A stretch of DNA of 64,000 nucleotides, taken from NCBI RefSeq assembly GCF_020037015.1, contig NZ_JAIQDE010000028.1, positions 62,001-126,000 on the forward strand, read 5' to 3'. The notes beneath the pieces were generated by a model. It saw only the letters and a program-made list of their open reading frames with translations, was not told the DNA's origin and did not search any database. A program made the translations under genes and the position numbers. This DNA comes from Corallococcus sp. AS-1-6. GTDB lineage: Bacteria > Myxococcota > Myxococcia > Myxococcales > Myxococcaceae. Of this stretch, positions 24,661-33,544 are shown piece by piece. How positions within the stretch are numbered: the stretch's first letter is position 1; each line of letters opens with the position of its first letter.

Positions 24661-25791
24661 GTGCGCCTCCTCTCGCTCCAGGTCCAGGACTTCCGCAACC
24701 TCCCGGCGGTGCAGCTCGCGCCCAGCCCCCACTCGACCATCGCCGTGGGCCAGAACGGGCAGGGGAAGACCAACCTCCTGGAGGCGCTCTACTTCCTCGC
24801 CACCCTCAAGCCCCTGCGCGCCGGCCGCCTCTCCGAACTCGTCCGCTGGGGCTCCCAGGCCGCTCGCGTCACCGGCCGCTTCCTCCTCAAGGGCGCCGAG
24901 CGCGAAATCTCCGTCGAGGTCGGCGGCGGCACCCGCCAGGCCCTCGTGGACGGCAAGAAGGCCGCCAGCCTCGAGGACTACTTCGGCGGCGTCTCCGTCG
25001 TCGCCTTCACGCCCGATGACCTGGAGGTCATCAAGGGCGGCCCCGACGCGCGCCGCGCCTTCCTCGACCGCGCCGTCTTCAACCGCTTCCCCGCCTTCCT
25101 CAAGGAGAGCCGCGAGTACGCCCGCGCCCTCAAGAACCGCAACCGCCTGCTGCGTGAGGGCGCCACCGTCGACGCCGCGTACCTGGACGCCTACGACGAG
25201 ACGCTCGCCCGCGCGGGCGCACGCCTCTACGCCCGCCGCCGCGCCCTGATGGCCGAGCTCGCGCCCCGCGCCCAGGCCACCTTCGCGTCCATCGGCCGCA
25301 CCGCCGACCCCGCCGTCTACGGCTACCACCCCGCGCACCTCGGCGCCGACTTCGCCCACGCCGACGAGGCCGCCCTCGCCACCGCCCTGCGCGAGGCCCT
25401 CTCCGCGCGCCTGCGCCGCGACCTGGACCGCGGCTTCACCTCCGTGGGCCCGCACGTGGACGACGTGTCCGTGACGCTCGGCGGACGCAGCGCGCGCGCC
25501 TACGCGAGCCAGGGCCAGCAGCGCGCCCTGGTGCTCGGCTGGAAGATCGCGGAGATCGAAAACCTGGAGGCGGCCATGGGCTTCCTCCCCCTGCTGCTCC
25601 TGGATGACGTCTCCAGCGAGCTGGACCCCGAGCGCAATGCCTATCTCATGGGCTACCTCGCCCGGAGCGGCGCGCAGGTCTTCCTCACCACCACCGACGC
25701 GGGGCTCGTCCGGGCCGCCGCCGCCAGTGACACCCTCTGGCTCACCGTCCACGCGGGACAGGTGGCCACCGAGTCCCCGTCACAACCCTAG
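24661..25791 (+). CDS. recF: DNA repair and replication protein RecF
   Basis: The protein has 376 residues and is a single-strand-gap repair ATPase that loads RecA with RecO and RecR. Walker A is GQNGQGKTNLLEALYFL (about residues 31-47), the ABC-like signature region is YASQGQQRALVLGWK and Walker B is LLLLDDVSSELDPERN, all canonical for RecF. The gene starts at GTG 24661 (MRLLSLQVQDFRN). Its stop overlaps the end of the converging membrane-protein gene by four bases. It lies about 3.9 kb after dnaN and 15 kb before gyrB, an opened-up version of the usual dnaN-recF-gyrB cluster. Confidence 0.96.
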   Translation: MRLLSLQVQDFRNLPAVQLAPSPHSTIAVGQNGQGKTNLLEALYFLATLKPLRAGRLSELVRWGSQAARVTGRFLLKGAEREISVEVGGGTRQALVDGKKAASLEDYFGGVSVVAFTPDDLEVIKGGPDARRAFLDRAVFNRFPAFLKESREYARALKNRNRLLREGATVDAAYLDAYDETLARAGARLYARRRALMAELAPRAQATFASIGRTADPAVYGYHPAHLGADFAHADEAALATALREALSARLRRDLDRGFTSVGPHVDDVSVTLGGRSARAYASQGQQRALVLGWKIAEIENLEAAMGFLPLLLLDDVSSELDPERNAYLMGYLARSGAQVFLTTTDAGLVRAAAASDTLWLTVHAGQVATESPSQP

Positions 25792-26171
25792 TGCACCCGC
25801 CGCCGGTGCCAGGGCCAGTGCACCGACCGCCGATGCGTGTGCTGTGGCAACTCCTGCCGCGTCACGTGCCCGAAGTACTCGAAGCGGAACTCCGCCCAGA
25901 GCAGCCCGAACGCCACCGCGAACAGGAACACCGCCAGCGTCAGCCACCACACGGTGCCCACGGCCAGCGCGGCGATGAACAACACCCCCAGCACCGCGGC
26001 GATCCCCAGCGACAGGTCCCGCAGGCGCTTCGACTCGCTGAACGCCATTCCCATGGCCAGCATGGAGATGGCCAGCAGCGGCCATGCCAGCCAGTACGCC
26101 GTGCGCGCGTACAGGGAGGCAATCGACAGCATGAACAACCCGAATCCGAATATCGCCAGTCCGCCGTCCAT
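25788..26171 (-). CDS. Small multi-pass membrane protein
   Basis: This 127-residue protein has about four membrane helices (residues 3-20, 25-45, 54-72 and 75-93) and a His/Arg-rich cytosolic tail (HTHRRSVHWPWHRRRVH). The tail could bind metal or nucleic acid, but no known family is recognised. It is transcribed towards recF, with a four-base overlap of stop codons. The ATG has GGAGGA close upstream on the minus strand. The 236 bases between its start and the divergent lipoprotein gene (26408) hold both promoters; I saw no clear motif there. Confidence 0.8.
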   Translation of the reverse strand: MDGGLAIFGFGLFMLSIASLYARTAYWLAWPLLAISMLAMGMAFSESKRLRDLSLGIAAVLGVLFIAALAVGTVWWLTLAVFLFAVAFGLLWAEFRFEYFGHVTRQELPQHTHRRSVHWPWHRRRVH

Positions 26172-26407
26172 CGAATCCTCCTCCTGAGAATCCCCCCGGC
26201 TCCCGGCTGAACATGCGCCCTCCGCGAGGCCGGGGGCACCCCGCCTCTGCCTTCCGTCCGGAGCCCGTTCAGGGCGGCGGGCCCTCGGCGGGCGCGCGTC
26301 CGTGAGTCGACGTTCGCTCCGACGAAGTGCTTGCGGACCCGGCGGGCGTGCACCATGACCATGCCCGCCGTCCCACCGGGCGGACCCGGGACGAACGAAA
26401 TGGTGCC

Positions 26408-26914
26408 ATGTCGCGCTTGCTGCTGACGCTCGTGCTGTCCGCCCTCCTCGCGGGGTGTCACCGCGCGACGTTCGAGGACTCGGTGCTCCAGAAGTCCGAC
26501 GTGAAGTACCGCGTCGGCCCGCTGTCCAACGACGTCTGGGAGCGCCGCGGCTTCGCCGACAACGACCTCGCCTTCGTGGAGCGCGGCGACACCGGCCGCG
26601 TCATCGCCACCAACGCCACCTGCCGGGACCATGACGACCCGTCCCTCCAGGTCCTCACGAAGCACCTGCTCATGGGCTTCACCGAGCGCCAGGACCTGGG
26701 CCAGCGCTCCTTCACCCTGGACGGCCGCGAGGCGCTCCGGAGCCGCTACGTCGCGAAGCTCGACGGCGTGCCCGTCTCCCTGGAGCTCGTGGTGGTGAAG
26801 AAGGACAACTGCGTCTTCGACTTCAGCTACGTCGCCCCCGTGGGCACCGCCGACGCGCGCATGGCGGACTTCGAGAGCCTCTTCCAGGGCTTCCACGCGG
26901 AGCGCCAGCGATGA
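26408..26914 (+). CDS. Lipoprotein preceding the Mla lipid transport genes
   Basis: This 168-residue protein has a signal peptide and lipobox (SALLAGC, lipidated Cys near residue 17). The mature part is a single mixed alpha/beta domain with two more cysteines (TNATCRDHDDPS, KKDNCVFDFSY) that may pair. ATG 26408 is preferred over an earlier in-frame start because it begins the signal peptide. The MlaE gene overlaps its stop (ATGA), so it is the first gene of the mla operon. It may act as an outer-membrane or periplasmic accessory of the lipid pathway, in the place MlaA or MlaC would occupy, though it does not resemble either. Confidence 0.82.
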   Translation: MSRLLLTLVLSALLAGCHRATFEDSVLQKSDVKYRVGPLSNDVWERRGFADNDLAFVERGDTGRVIATNATCRDHDDPSLQVLTKHLLMGFTERQDLGQRSFTLDGREALRSRYVAKLDGVPVSLELVVVKKDNCVFDFSYVAPVGTADARMADFESLFQGFHAERQR

Positions 26915-27705
26915 TGCCCGAGGCGAAGCTCTTCGCCGGCGGCCCCAAGCTCAAGGAGCGCCTGCGCGAGCGCATGGAGTCCCTGGGCGCGCTGTCCGTC
27001 ATGACGGGCCAGGTGTTCAGCCGCGCCGTGCGCCCTCCCTACGACCTGGCCGGGCTCATCTTCCACACGGAGTCGCTGGGCGTGCGCTCGCTGCCCATCG
27101 CGCTGCTCACCGCGACGTTCGCGGGGCTCGTCATCTCCCTGCAGTTCGGCTACTTCCTCGCCCGCTTCGGCGTGCAGTACACCGTGGGCCGCGTGGTCAT
27201 CCTCACGCTGTTCCGGGAGCTGGCCCCCGTGCTCACCGCCCTCACCGTGGGCGCGCGCATCGGGTCCGGCATCGCCGCGGAGCTGGGCTCCATGACCGTG
27301 ACGGAGCAGGTGGACGCCATCCGCGCGCTGGGCGCGGACCCCTTGCGCAAGCTGGTGGTGCCGCGCGTGTTCGCGTGCCTCCTCGTGCTGCCGGTGCTCA
27401 CCGTGTTCTCGGACGTGGTGGGCCTGGTGGGCGGCGCGCTGGTGGTGAAGTCCCAGTACGGCATCTCCCTGGACCAGTTCTTCCAGGGCGCGCTGGACGC
27501 CGTGCTGATGGGCGACTTCGTCTCCGGCGTCATCAAGGGCGCCGTGTTCGGGCTCATCATCGGCCTGGTGGGGTGCTTCAAGGGGCTGGCGGTGGAGGGC
27601 GGCACGGAGGGCGTGGGCCGCGCCACCACGCAGACGGTGGCCATCACCTCCGTCACCGTGTGCCTGGCGGACTTCTTCATCACGAAAATCACGCTCTACT
27701 TCTGA
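26911..27705 (+). CDS. mlaE: MlaE-family ABC permease of the lipid transport system
   Basis: This 264-residue inner-membrane permease has five to six membrane helices. The family signature is present: FRELAPVLTALTVGARIGSGIAAELGSMTVTEQVDAIRALG (about residues 100-140) with the conserved glutamates and the EQVDA coupling helix. MlaE with MlaF moves phospholipids between the membranes, with MlaD as the substrate-binding hexamer. It overlaps the lipoprotein gene and is followed 13 bases later by MlaF. Confidence 0.94.
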   Translation: MMPEAKLFAGGPKLKERLRERMESLGALSVMTGQVFSRAVRPPYDLAGLIFHTESLGVRSLPIALLTATFAGLVISLQFGYFLARFGVQYTVGRVVILTLFRELAPVLTALTVGARIGSGIAAELGSMTVTEQVDAIRALGADPLRKLVVPRVFACLLVLPVLTVFSDVVGLVGGALVVKSQYGISLDQFFQGALDAVLMGDFVSGVIKGAVFGLIIGLVGCFKGLAVEGGTEGVGRATTQTVAITSVTVCLADFFITKITLYF

Positions 27706-27718
27706 AGCCTCCCGCACC

Positions 27719-28552
27719 ATGCGCAAGGCCCGCCACCACCACCACCGCGACCCCGCCGTCCCGTTCCGCTTCCGCAAGCCCACGCCGGGCGAGGAGCTCA
27801 TCCGGTTCGACGGGCTCATGAAGCAGTTCGGCCCCAAGCGCATCTACGACGGCGTGGACCTGGACGTGCGCGCCGGGGAGACGCTGGTGGTGCTGGGCGG
27901 CTCCGGCGTGGGCAAGAGCGTGCTGCTCAAGTGCCTCATCGGCCTCCTGCACCCGGACGGCGGCAGCATCCTCTTCGAAGGCTACGACCTGGCGAAGTTC
28001 TCCGAGGAGCAGTTCCTGGAGGTCCGCAAGCACGTGGCCATGGTGTTCCAGGGCGCGGCGCTGTTCGACTCGCTCAGCGTGGCGGACAACGTGGCGTACC
28101 CGTTGCGCGAACACTTCCCCACCATGTCCCGCGCGGAGATTCAAAAGCGCGTGGCGGAGAAGCTGGAGCTGGTGGACCTGCCGAACACGGAGAAGCTGAT
28201 GCCGTCGGACCTGTCCGGCGGCATGCGCAAGCGCGTGGGCCTGGCGCGCGCCATCGCCACGGAGCCGGAGGTCATCCTCTGGGACGAGCCCACGACGGGC
28301 CTGGACCCCGTCACCACGCAGACCATCAACGAGCTGATTGATTCGATGAAGCAGCGCCTGGGCGCCACGTCCATTGTCGTCACGCACGACATGGTGAGCG
28401 CCTTCGTGCTGGCGGACCGGATGGCCATGCTGGCCAACCGGAAGATCGTCCAGGTGGGCACCCCGGAGGAGATGCGCCGCTCCCAGGTGCCGGAGGTGCG
28501 CGCCTTCATCGACGCGCGCCGCCTGGAGCTGAACCCCCGGGGAACACCATGA
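27719..28552 (+). CDS. mlaF: MlaF-family ABC ATPase
   Basis: This 277-residue ATPase has Walker A GGSGVGKSVLLK (about 60-71), the Q-loop MVFQGAALFDS, the signature LSGGMRKRVGLARA, Walker B VILWDEPTTGLDP and the H-loop VTHDMVSAF. The VGKSVLLK and GAALFDSLSV segments are typical of MlaF. The N-terminus carries a short His-rich stretch (KARHHHHRDPAVPFRF) before the ATPase core. Its stop overlaps the MlaD-like gene by four bases. Confidence 0.94.
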   Translation: MRKARHHHHRDPAVPFRFRKPTPGEELIRFDGLMKQFGPKRIYDGVDLDVRAGETLVVLGGSGVGKSVLLKCLIGLLHPDGGSILFEGYDLAKFSEEQFLEVRKHVAMVFQGAALFDSLSVADNVAYPLREHFPTMSRAEIQKRVAEKLELVDLPNTEKLMPSDLSGGMRKRVGLARAIATEPEVILWDEPTTGLDPVTTQTINELIDSMKQRLGATSIVVTHDMVSAFVLADRMAMLANRKIVQVGTPEEMRRSQVPEVRAFIDARRLELNPRGTP

Positions 28553-29721
28553 GTCTCTTCACGTCGACCTCGAAGGAGAAGCGCCTGGCCGTGAGGGCCG
28601 GCCTCTTCGTCGCCGTTGGCCTCGCCGTGGCCGGCGTCGTCGTCTTCTTCATCGGCCGCGAGTCCAATCTCTTCCAACGCCAGGTCGTCTTCCACGCCTA
28701 CTTCAGCAGCGTGGACGGCCTGAGCGACCAGTCCCCCGTGTGGATTGGCGGCCTGAAGGTGGGCCGCGTGAACAGCGTGGCCTTCTCCCAGGACCTGAGG
28801 GACAGCCGCCTGCAGGTGGAGCTCCAGGTGGCCAGCACCTACGCCAACCGCGTCCGCAAGGACTCCGTGGCCAAGCTCACCAGCATGGGCGTGCTGGGCG
28901 ACAAGGCGGTGGACATCTCCCTGGGCAGCGCGGACCAGCCCGCCGTGGAGCCCGGCGGCGTCATCCAGTCCAGCAGCGGCGGGGACCTGTCCAAGCTGAT
29001 GAGCAGCGCCAGCCGCGTCATGGACAACTCCGTTGAAATCAGCGAGTCCCTCAAGGACGCCGTGAAGGCCTACGCGAACCCGGACCTGACGCGGGACCTG
29101 GCCAAGAGCGTCGCGTCGCTGCGCGCCATCATGGAGGAGGTGGAGAAGGGCAACGGCACCCTGCACGCGCTCATCTACGACCCGCGCATGGGCCGGGAGG
29201 TGAGCACGCTGCTCACCAACGCGTCCGGCGCCGCGAAGCGCATGGACGGGGCCCTGGGCCACGTGGAGGCCATCCTGGGCGAGGTGCGCCGCGGCGACGG
29301 CACCGCGCACGCGCTCATCTACGGCCAGGACGGCGCGGTGGCCCTGCGGGAATTGGGCGAGGCCGCCGGCCAGCTCGCGGGCCTGCTGGAGGACGCGAAG
29401 AAGAGCCCCAACGGCGCCGTGCACCAGCTCGTCTACGGCGACGCCAAGGGCATGTTCGCGGACCTGGGCAGCGCCGCCGCGGACATCAAGACCATCACCG
29501 CCACCGTGGCCAGGGGCGACGGCACCCTGGGCGCGCTCGTCAACGACCCCACCGTCTACGACGACCTGCGCGAGGTGCTGGGCAACGTGAAGCGCAACCG
29601 CATCCTGCGCGCCCTGGTGCGCTTCTCCGTCAGCAACCGCGAGTCCCTGGAGCAGGTGGGCGCCCCGCAGACGGCGCCCACCCCGCTCACGCCCGCCCCG
29701 GCCCCCGCCTCGACGCCCTGA
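28549..29721 (+). CDS. mlaD: MCE/MlaD-like lipid-binding protein
   Basis: This 390-residue protein is anchored by one N-terminal helix (about 16-38) and has an MCE domain at about 44-125 (FSSVDGLSDQSPVWIGGLKVGRVNSVAF; SMGVLGDKAVDISLG). A long helical C-terminus carries four spaced copies of a DGTxHALIYD-like motif near residues 200, 255, 290 and 325. Such extended MCE proteins can form hexameric tubes. A Pro/Ala tail ends the protein. It completes the operon lipoprotein-mlaE-mlaF-mlaD; no mlaC or mlaB follows. Confidence 0.92.
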   Translation: MSLFTSTSKEKRLAVRAGLFVAVGLAVAGVVVFFIGRESNLFQRQVVFHAYFSSVDGLSDQSPVWIGGLKVGRVNSVAFSQDLRDSRLQVELQVASTYANRVRKDSVAKLTSMGVLGDKAVDISLGSADQPAVEPGGVIQSSSGGDLSKLMSSASRVMDNSVEISESLKDAVKAYANPDLTRDLAKSVASLRAIMEEVEKGNGTLHALIYDPRMGREVSTLLTNASGAAKRMDGALGHVEAILGEVRRGDGTAHALIYGQDGAVALRELGEAAGQLAGLLEDAKKSPNGAVHQLVYGDAKGMFADLGSAAADIKTITATVARGDGTLGALVNDPTVYDDLREVLGNVKRNRILRALVRFSVSNRESLEQVGAPQTAPTPLTPAPAPASTP

Positions 29722-29761
29722 GCCAGCCGGCCGCGTCAGGGATTGGCGGGGTGCGAAACGC

Positions 29762-29788
29762 CTTCCGGGTGAAGATGACACCCGGAGG
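29762..29788 (+). terminator. Stem-loop after the mla operon
   Basis: Arms 29762-29771 and 29779-29788 (CCGGGTG/CACCCGG core, ten pairs with one G-T) enclose a seven-base loop. There is no T-run after it. It lies 40 bases after the MlaD stop and may end that transcript. Confidence 0.4.
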
Positions 29789-29853
29789 CTTCACGCGGTG
29801 AGACATCGTACGAGTTCGTAAGGATTTGCTTTGTTTCCAAGTCTGTCCGTGTA

Positions 29854-29883
29854 TTGACTCTCAAGTCGATAAAAGCGTATTCC
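29854..29883 (+). promoter_or_regulatory. Sigma-A-like promoter of the first M43 protease gene
   Basis: TTGACT (29854-29859) and TATTCC (29878-29883) are separated by 18 bases, inside an A/T-rich patch that is unusual for this genome. The same arrangement, TTGACT-18-TATCAA, precedes the paralogous gene at 30982-31011. The gene start follows 33 bases later with a CTAGGAG ribosome site. Confidence 0.55.
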
Positions 29884-29916
29884 CGTTCCCCCCTACTTTT
29901 CTAGGAGTTGGGAACA

Positions 29917-30816
29917 ATGCTTCGTCACGTCGCGCAGCGCAGTGGCCGTGTCGCGGTGGTCCTTGGCACCCTGATGTCCCTGGCGGGCTGTAGCAGCAAC
30001 GCCCCGGCCCCCGAGGAGCAGACCCCCGCTCCCACGGAGGAGACCACCACGCAGGCCATCCCGCACCGCGGCTGCGCGACCATCGAGCCGTCCGCCGATG
30101 AGAAGCTGGAGATCGAAGCGGCGATCGCGGGCCGCGTGCAGGCCAAGCGCGCCGTGGGCTCCGTGAACGTGCCCGTGTACTTCCACGTCATCAACAAGGG
30201 CACGGGCATCGCCAACGGCGACATCCCGGACTCGCAGATCACCGCGCAGATGAACGTGCTGAACGCGGCGTACGCGAACACGCCGTTCAAGTTCACGCTG
30301 GCCGGCACGGACCGCACGACCAACTCGTCCTGGTTCGCCCTGTCGCAGGGCAGCACCAACGAGAAGAACATGAAGAACGCCCTGCGCAAGGGCGGCAAGG
30401 AGTCGCTGAACATCTACACCGCGAACCTCAGCGGTGGCCTGCTGGGCTGGGCGACCTTCCCCTCCAGCTACACCAGCCAGCCGAAGATGGACGGCGTGGT
30501 CATGCTCTACAGCAGCGTCCCCGGCGGCACCGCGTCCCCCTACAACCTGGGCGACACGGGCACGCACGAGGTGGGTCACTGGGTGGGCCTGTACCACACG
30601 TTCCAGGGCGGCTGCGCCAGCCCGGGTGACTCCGTCAGCGACACGCCGCCGGAGGCCTCGCCCGCGTACGGCTGCCCCGCCGGCCGTGACACCTGCTCCG
30701 GTGGCGGCGCGGACCCCATCTACAACTTCATGGACTACACCGACGATAGCTGCATGAACCAGTTCACCGCGGGCCAGAGCGCCCGCGCGGACAGCCTCAC
30801 CGCCACGTACCGCTAG
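29917..30816 (+). CDS. M43 (pappalysin-type) zinc metalloprotease, lipoprotein, copy 1
   Basis: The protein has 299 residues with a signal peptide and lipobox SLAGC (Cys25). A Pro/Thr-rich spacer is followed by a propeptide-like region and a metzincin domain. The zinc site is [11 protein letters not shown] (H217, E218, H221, H227), with the Met-turn FMDY at about 271-274, and cysteines likely pair near the site. This matches M43 cytophagalysin/pappalysin proteases, which degrade extracellular protein, fitting a predatory myxobacterium. ATG 29917 follows CTAGGAG by nine bases. The paralogue 230 bases downstream is very similar over its whole length, with nearly identical DNA in the signal-peptide and active-site regions, so this is a recent tandem duplication. 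Confidence 0.92.
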   Translation: MLRHVAQRSGRVAVVLGTLMSLAGCSSNAPAPEEQTPAPTEETTTQAIPHRGCATIEPSADEKLEIEAAIAGRVQAKRAVGSVNVPVYFHVINKGTGIANGDIPDSQITAQMNVLNAAYANTPFKFTLAGTDRTTNSSWFALSQGSTNEKNMKNALRKGGKESLNIYTANLSGGLLGWATFPSSYTSQPKMDGVVMLYSSVPGGTASPYNLGDTGTHEVGHWVGLYHTFQGGCASPGDSVSDTPPEASPAYGCPAGRDTCSGGGADPIYNFMDYTDDSCMNQFTAGQSARADSLTATYR

Positions 30817-30848
30817 AAAAATCACGCAGGCCTGTGGCCGATGTCCGG

Positions 30849-30886
30849 ATGCCGGGGTCCCCGTCCAGGGGGCTCCGGCATTTTCC
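30849..30886 (+). terminator. Intrinsic terminator after M43 copy 1
   Basis: A 14-pair stem (arms 30849-30862 and 30868-30881, two G-T pairs, five-base loop) is followed directly by TTTTCC. A very similar terminator ends copy 2, suggesting that the whole unit including promoter and terminator was duplicated. Confidence 0.8.
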
Positions 30887-30981
30887 ATTTCCAGGCGCAT
30901 TCACGGACAGGCCGTCTCCCGGCCCTGTGACGCTTGGTCTGTCTCCAGGTTTTTACCAGGAGTTCAATTTTCGCGCGTCAT

Positions 30982-31011
30982 TTGACTTTGGCTACTTCGA
31001 CCGCGTATCAA
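30982..31011 (+). promoter_or_regulatory. Sigma-A-like promoter of the second M43 protease gene
   Basis: TTGACT (30982-30987) and TATCAA (31006-31011) are 18 bases apart, the same spacing and hexamer as upstream of copy 1. Start and ribosome site (GAGGAG) follow within 35 bases. Flanking bases between the two promoters differ, so the conserved hexamers look selected. Confidence 0.55.
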
Positions 31012-31045
31012 TGTTTCACCCCTTATTTGAGGAGTTGGGAGACAC

Positions 31046-31948
31046 ATGCTTCGTCACGTCGCGCAGCGCAGCGGTCGTATCGCGGTGGTCGTTGGCACCC
31101 TGATGTCCCTGGCGGGCTGCAGCAGCAACGCCCCGGCCCCCGAGGAGCAGACCCCCGCTCCCACGGAGGAGACCACCACGCAGGCCGTCCCTCACCGTGG
31201 CTGCGCGACGGTCGAGCTGACCGCCGATGAGAAGCTCGAGGTCGACGCGGCGATCGCGGCCCGCGGCGTCAGCGCCAAGCGCGCGGTGGGCTCCGTGAAC
31301 GTGCCCGTGTACTTCCACGTCATCCGCCAGGGCACGGGCATCGCCAACGGCGACATCCCGGACTCGCAGATCACCGCGCAGATGAACGTGCTGAACGCGG
31401 CGTACGCGGGCACGCCGTTCAAGTTCACGCTGGCCGGCACGGACCGCACCACGAACAGCACCTGGTACAACCTGCGCAGCGGCTCGGCGGCGGAGAAGAA
31501 GATGAAGTCCGCGCTGCGCAAGGGCGGCCCGGAGACGCTGAACATCTACTCGGCGAACCTGTCCGGCGGCCTGCTGGGCTGGGCGACCTTCCCCTCCAGC
31601 TACACCAGCCAGCCGAAGATGGACGGCGTGGTCATCCTCTACAGCAGCGTCCCCGGCGGCACGGCGTCCCCCTACAACGAGGGTGACACGGGCACGCACG
31701 AGGTCGGCCACTGGCTGGGCCTGTACCACACGTTCCAGGGCGGTTGTAACAACCCGGGCGACTCCGTCAGCGACACGCCGCCGGAGGCCTCGCCCGCGTA
31801 CGGCTGCCCCGCCGGCCGTGACACCTGCTCCGGTGGCGGCGCGGACCCCATCTACAACTTCATGGACTACACCGACGACAACTGCATGAACACGTTCACC
31901 GCCGGCCAGGTGGCCCGCGCGGACAGCGTGACCGCGACGTACCGCTAG
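31046..31948 (+). CDS. M43 (pappalysin-type) zinc metalloprotease, lipoprotein, copy 2
   Basis: This 300-residue tandem paralogue of the preceding gene has the same lipobox SLAGC and the same [11 protein letters not shown] zinc motif and FMDY Met-turn. Differences concentrate in the region before the catalytic domain (about residues 56-80) and around residues 135-170, so substrate preference may differ. The ATG follows GAGGAG. Each copy has its own promoter and terminator, so they can be regulated independently. It is expected to be exported and lipid-anchored at the envelope or released. Confidence 0.92.
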   Translation: MLRHVAQRSGRIAVVVGTLMSLAGCSSNAPAPEEQTPAPTEETTTQAVPHRGCATVELTADEKLEVDAAIAARGVSAKRAVGSVNVPVYFHVIRQGTGIANGDIPDSQITAQMNVLNAAYAGTPFKFTLAGTDRTTNSTWYNLRSGSAAEKKMKSALRKGGPETLNIYSANLSGGLLGWATFPSSYTSQPKMDGVVILYSSVPGGTASPYNEGDTGTHEVGHWLGLYHTFQGGCNNPGDSVSDTPPEASPAYGCPAGRDTCSGGGADPIYNFMDYTDDNCMNTFTAGQVARADSVTATYR

Positions 31949-31974
31949 TCCTCGGCTTCGCTTCCTGACGTTCC

Positions 31975-32018
31975 AGACGCCGGAGTCCCCGCCGCAGGGG
32001 GCTCCGGCGTCTTCCTTT
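31975..32018 (+). terminator. Intrinsic terminator after M43 copy 2
   Basis: A 16-pair stem (arms 31975-31990 and 31997-32012, one G-T, six-base loop) is followed by TCCTTTTCC. It resembles the terminator of copy 1 in sequence (GCCGGAGTCCCC versus GCCGGGGTCCCC). Confidence 0.8.
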
Positions 32019-32106
32019 TCCAGCGTGGACAAGCCGGGCCCGCGCTGGCCACAGTGGGGGACCGCCCTCCGTCTGTCCGGAGGGGGCCTTCAGGAGGAGT
32101 GGCGCC

Positions 32107-33270
32107 GTGAGAGACCTGTTGATGATTCCCGGGCCGGTGGACGTGGACGCGGACGTGTTGCAGGCCCTGTCCGGGCCGGTGCCCGGGCACCTGGACGCGG
32201 GCTTCATCGCCACCTTCGGCCGGGCCCTCCAGCGCCTGCGCGAGGTGTCGCTCGCGCCGGGCGCCCAGCCCTTCGTCGTCTCCGGCAGCGGCACCCTGGC
32301 CATGGAGCTCGCCGTGGCCAACCTCGTCGAGCCCGGCGACCGCGCCCTGGTGGTGAACACCGGCTACTTCAGCGACCGCATGGCCCACATCCTGGAGCGC
32401 CACGGCGCGAAGGTGACGCACGTGCGCGCGGCCAGCGTGGGCGGCGCCCCGGACGTGGCCCAGGTGGAGGCGGAGCTGCGCGGCGGCGGCTTCAAGCTGA
32501 TGACCGTCACCCACGTGGACACCTCCACCGCGGTGCTCGCGCCCGTGGAGCCGCTGGTGAAGGCCGCGCGCCAGGCCGGCGTGCTGGCCGTGGTGGACGG
32601 CGTGTGCGCCACCGCCGGCGAGGCCTTCCACCAGGACGCGTGGGGCGCGGACGTGTACCTCACCGCCAGCCAGAAGGCGGTGGGCGTGCCGCCGGGCCTG
32701 GCGCTCCTCACGGTGAGCCCCCGCGCCATCGCCGCGTGGAAGGCGCGCAAGGCGCCCGTCGCCAGCGTGTACGCGGACTGGGCCGAGTGGCTCCCGGTGA
32801 TGGAGGCCTACGAAGCCGGCAAGCCCGCCTACTTCGCCACCCCGCCCACGTCCCTGGTGCGCGCGCTGGACGTCAGCCTGGGACAGATTCTGGCCGAGGG
32901 CATGGAGGCCCGCTTCGAGCGCCACCGCCGCATGGCCCGCGCCTTCCGCGCCGCCTGGGGCGCGCTGGGCCTGCGGCCCGTCCCCACCTCCGAGGCCGTG
33001 GCCGCCAACACGCTGAGCGCCGTGTACTACCCGGACGGCGTGGACGCCTCGCTCGTGGGCCGCGTGAAGGCGCAGGGGGTGGCCATCGCCGGCGGCCTCC
33101 ACCCTGAAATCAAGACGCGCTACTTCCGCGTGGGCCACATGAACCGCGTCAGCCCCGGGGACGTGCTCGTCACCGTGGGCGCCATCGAGCGCGCCCTCCA
33201 CGCCGCCGGCCACCGCGCCGCCGCCGCCGGCAACGCCGTCGCGGCCGCACAGTCAGCCCTCTCCGGGTAG
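32107..33270 (+). CDS. Class V aminotransferase (alanine-glyoxylate type)
   Basis: This 387-residue PLP enzyme opens with LLMIPGPVDVDADVLQA, the family's GP(T/V) start. It has SGSGTLAMELAVANL for phosphate binding, D164 (VVDGVCAT) and the PLP lysine K190 (TASQKAVGVPPG), and ends with GHMNRVSPGDVL, matching alanine-glyoxylate/serine-pyruvate aminotransferases. GTG 32107 is preceded by AGGAGGAG. It is monocistronic. The exact amino donor cannot be read. A short Ala-rich tail extends beyond the usual end. Confidence 0.92.
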   Translation: MRDLLMIPGPVDVDADVLQALSGPVPGHLDAGFIATFGRALQRLREVSLAPGAQPFVVSGSGTLAMELAVANLVEPGDRALVVNTGYFSDRMAHILERHGAKVTHVRAASVGGAPDVAQVEAELRGGGFKLMTVTHVDTSTAVLAPVEPLVKAARQAGVLAVVDGVCATAGEAFHQDAWGADVYLTASQKAVGVPPGLALLTVSPRAIAAWKARKAPVASVYADWAEWLPVMEAYEAGKPAYFATPPTSLVRALDVSLGQILAEGMEARFERHRRMARAFRAAWGALGLRPVPTSEAVAANTLSAVYYPDGVDASLVGRVKAQGVAIAGGLHPEIKTRYFRVGHMNRVSPGDVLVTVGAIERALHAAGHRAAAAGNAVAAAQSALSG

Positions 33271-33301
33271 GACCCGGAGTGTGGAGCCCGCCCCTCACTC
33301 T

Positions 33302-33369
33302 TTTCTTGGAGGACAAGAAACTCCGACCGCGCCCCCATTAGGTTTGTGTAAGCTGCCAGATAATGGCAG
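33302..33369 (+). promoter_or_regulatory. Two palindromes in the 274-base gap before the TIGR02265 gene
   Basis: TTTCTTG-GAGGA-CAAGAAA (33302-33320) and CTGCCA-GATAA-TGGCAG (33353-33369) are perfect inverted repeats with five-base spacers, in an A/T-rich patch. The first could end the aminotransferase transcript; the second overlaps a GATAAT that might be a -10 element and so could be an operator. No assigned regulator. Confidence 0.3.
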
Positions 33370-33544
33370 GTACTTCCGGGCTTACGGGTATTTCTTGCCG
33401 TTCTGGTGAAATTGTGTGAATTGGCTGCACGGTGTGAGCGGGGCGTGGGCCCCGGCACCTGTGAGGGGGAAGGGCTGCGCTGGCGGATGGACCCACGAAA
33501 CGGGGGGGCCGATTCCAGCGCCTGAGGTGGAAGTGGAGGTCGGT

